In this document: positions 18,501 through 19,640 of the stretch, in pieces
Layout of the letters: every line of letters starts with the position of its first letter
How positions within the stretch are numbered: the first letter of the stretch is position 1
NCBI GenBank assembly: GCA_026770595.1
Contig: MU633920.1
Span: forward strand, 1 to 19,640
From: Ochromonadaceae sp. CCMP2298
Taxonomy: Eukaryota > Sar > Synurophyceae > Ochromonadales > Ochromonadaceae
Reading direction: 5' to 3'
DNA: 19,640 bases
Translations under genes and position numbers: made by a program
Notes under the pieces: generated by a model
The model's database searches: none
Told to the model about the DNA's origin: nothing
What the model saw: only the letters and a program-made list of their open reading frames with translations

Positions 18501-19215
18501 TGCCGTCTGGCGCAGTGTACCGACCCTGTGCCTCCTGCTCCTGTGCGTCGGCGATCATCTGCTGCAGACTGAAGGCCTCCCCCACCTGCGACTTGTCCTT
18601 GAGAGCTGTGGGCGCATGGGCGGGAATGTAGGGCGTGCAGTCTCCGGCAGGGAACCAGGGCAGCGCGTAGTCCGCTGAGTCGATGACTGACCAGTTCTTG
18701 TGCGTCTTGGCAGCGTCGTTGTGGTCATAGATGTCGTTCCAGAGGTTCACCTCGGGGTCCAAGGAAGCGCTCTTGAAGTGCTGCTCCTGCTCCTCGTACC
18801 CGCCGAGGAAGGGGCCGAAGCGCACTGCTGAGGAGAGCTCGATGTGGATCTCGCTTTGGCAGTAGCTGTAAAAAGATGAGTTTGTGATGTCGCGTAGCCG
18901 CAGCTGTCTCGAGCATGTGTAGAAGACGCAGTCGGTGCAGTTGCGTATGTAGAGCGAGCTCGAGCAGGCGCCGATGAACACCTTGCAGTTGGTGAGGTTG
19001 TCTATCTGCACCTGGTCCGTTATGTCCATCACCACCATGGTGCAATTGCTGCAGTCCGCGATGTCGAACACCTGTCCCTCGATGTCGCCAGGACTTTTGA
19101 TGAGCGTCCCATCGTCGCTGGACTTGTTCTTAAAGCTGTAGTAGACTTCCATCATGTACTCTCTGTACTCCTTCTTATCGCTGAACTCCTGCCCATCCGG
19201 CGCCTTGAACTTCAT
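15526..19215 (-). CDS. TBCC/RP2-like protein with coiled-coil tail, three exons
   Basis: Minus-strand exons are 19215-15916, 15817-15707 and 15639-15526, giving 1174 aa. Introns of 98 and 67 nt are phase 0, with donors AAGAAG|GTAAGT and TCAAAG|GTAACA and acceptors TGTGTGCAG and CCTTTCAG. The start at 19215 (MKFKAPDGQEFSDKKEY) was preferred to the in-frame ATG at 19386, whose 57 extra residues look like UTR. Residues about 46-140 form a tubulin-cofactor-C beta-helix: EGQVFDIADCSNCTMVVMD, DQVQIDNLTNCKVFIGACSS, IRNCTDCVFYTCSRQLRLRD. The Arg in QLRLRD (104-109) matches the arginine-finger region of RP2, which stimulates GTP hydrolysis by Arl3. An acidic low-complexity segment, a Ser/Arg/Pro-rich middle and a long charged helical tail (repeated Trp motifs DDWLADKNK and EFKKWCNLRKK) follow. 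A likely role is in cilium or microtubule assembly. The unusual length implies a scaffold. Confidence 0.85.
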
Positions 19216-19640
19216 GGTTGCCGCGGTCGACCTGAGGAGCGACGTAACCGACTGGGGAGAATTCGATACAGACCAGGTTGAGGGTAGAGAGAGAGGATGG
19301 ATGTGGAAAGGTGCCTCACTTCCCTGCATTCGATGCACCTCGTGAAAGATAGGTGCCTTCTCCAGTTCTCGAGTGCTGCTGTCCAAAAAAAAGTCATCTC
19401 AACCGTCATTTGGCGTGGATCTTCCCACCTCTCTCTGCCGAAAAGAGGTGGTTTAATTTACATCATTCCATATAATTAATAGGGTTTTGACGACGCAGGG
19501 GGGAGTTTTGTCTGGGATTTTACGCTCTTACGGTGTTTTTTGTTCTTTCTCGCCATACTCCCTCCTCGACTTTCACATACTACTTTCGCCTACTATTCTG
19601 GGGGCTGCCTCATAACTCAGCACATTGGTGACTGATATGC
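19216..19640. promoter_or_regulatory. 5' flank of the TBCC gene
   Basis: These 425 bp hold the likely 5' UTR and promoter of the minus-strand TBCC gene. The frame is open up to 19386 but has no conserved residues. Beyond it the sequence is AT-rich with T runs. No other gene or repeat is seen to the window edge. Confidence 0.45.

Overview
The window looks like nuclear DNA from a single-celled eukaryote with small spliceosomal GT-AG introns. These introns run 67-198 nt, except one suspect intron of about 694 nt. Genes are dense and sit on both strands. Predicted organelle or ER targeting leaders, type II Golgi-style membrane proteins and a tubulin-cofactor-C/RP2-like protein of the kind found in ciliated cells all suggest a flagellated protist. 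A stramenopile or similar alga is my best guess, partly from the leucine-rich-repeat style, but nothing here fixes the taxon. I see no rRNA, tRNA, CRISPR array or intact transposase.

Layout, left to right. (1) 3-221 (+): last exon of a Gfo/Idh/MocA-like oxidoreductase. (2) 743-1520 (+): two-exon chalcone-isomerase-fold protein. (3) 2226-3363 (-): two-exon type II Golgi glycosyltransferase; the second exon carries a conserved CEH motif. (4) 3752-5793 (+): organellar-type methionyl-tRNA synthetase with a C-terminal WHEP domain, divergent from gene 3. (5) 6024-6863 (-): secreted cysteine-containing orphan. (6) 7618-8568 (+): leucine-rich-repeat protein of near-identical 20-residue units. (7) 8804-11902 (-): four-exon protein joining a ubiquitin-like N-terminus, TPR-like helices and an SGNH-hydrolase domain. 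(8) 12696-14926 (-): type II membrane protein with a methyltransferase-like Rossmann signature, carrying an apparent one-base frameshift and an inverted-repeat-bounded insertion. (9) 15526-19215 (-): 1174-aa TBCC/RP2-like protein with a coiled-coil tail, three exons.

The genes are individually transcribed housekeeping, secretory and cytoskeletal genes; I see no operon-like functional cluster. Genes 3, 5 and 8 appear to enter the secretory pathway.

The most unusual DNA is non-coding. There are two long imperfect foldback inverted repeats (7041-7190 and 15043-15296), each just upstream of a minus-strand membrane or secreted gene. There is an approximately 650-bp inverted-repeat-flanked insertion within gene 8. 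Tandem repeats of 9-, 10-, 15-, 27- and 60-bp period occur, and two introns of gene 7 are multiples of three without stop codons. Splice sites were inferred by eye from GT/AG signals plus reading-frame and motif continuity, without transcript data.
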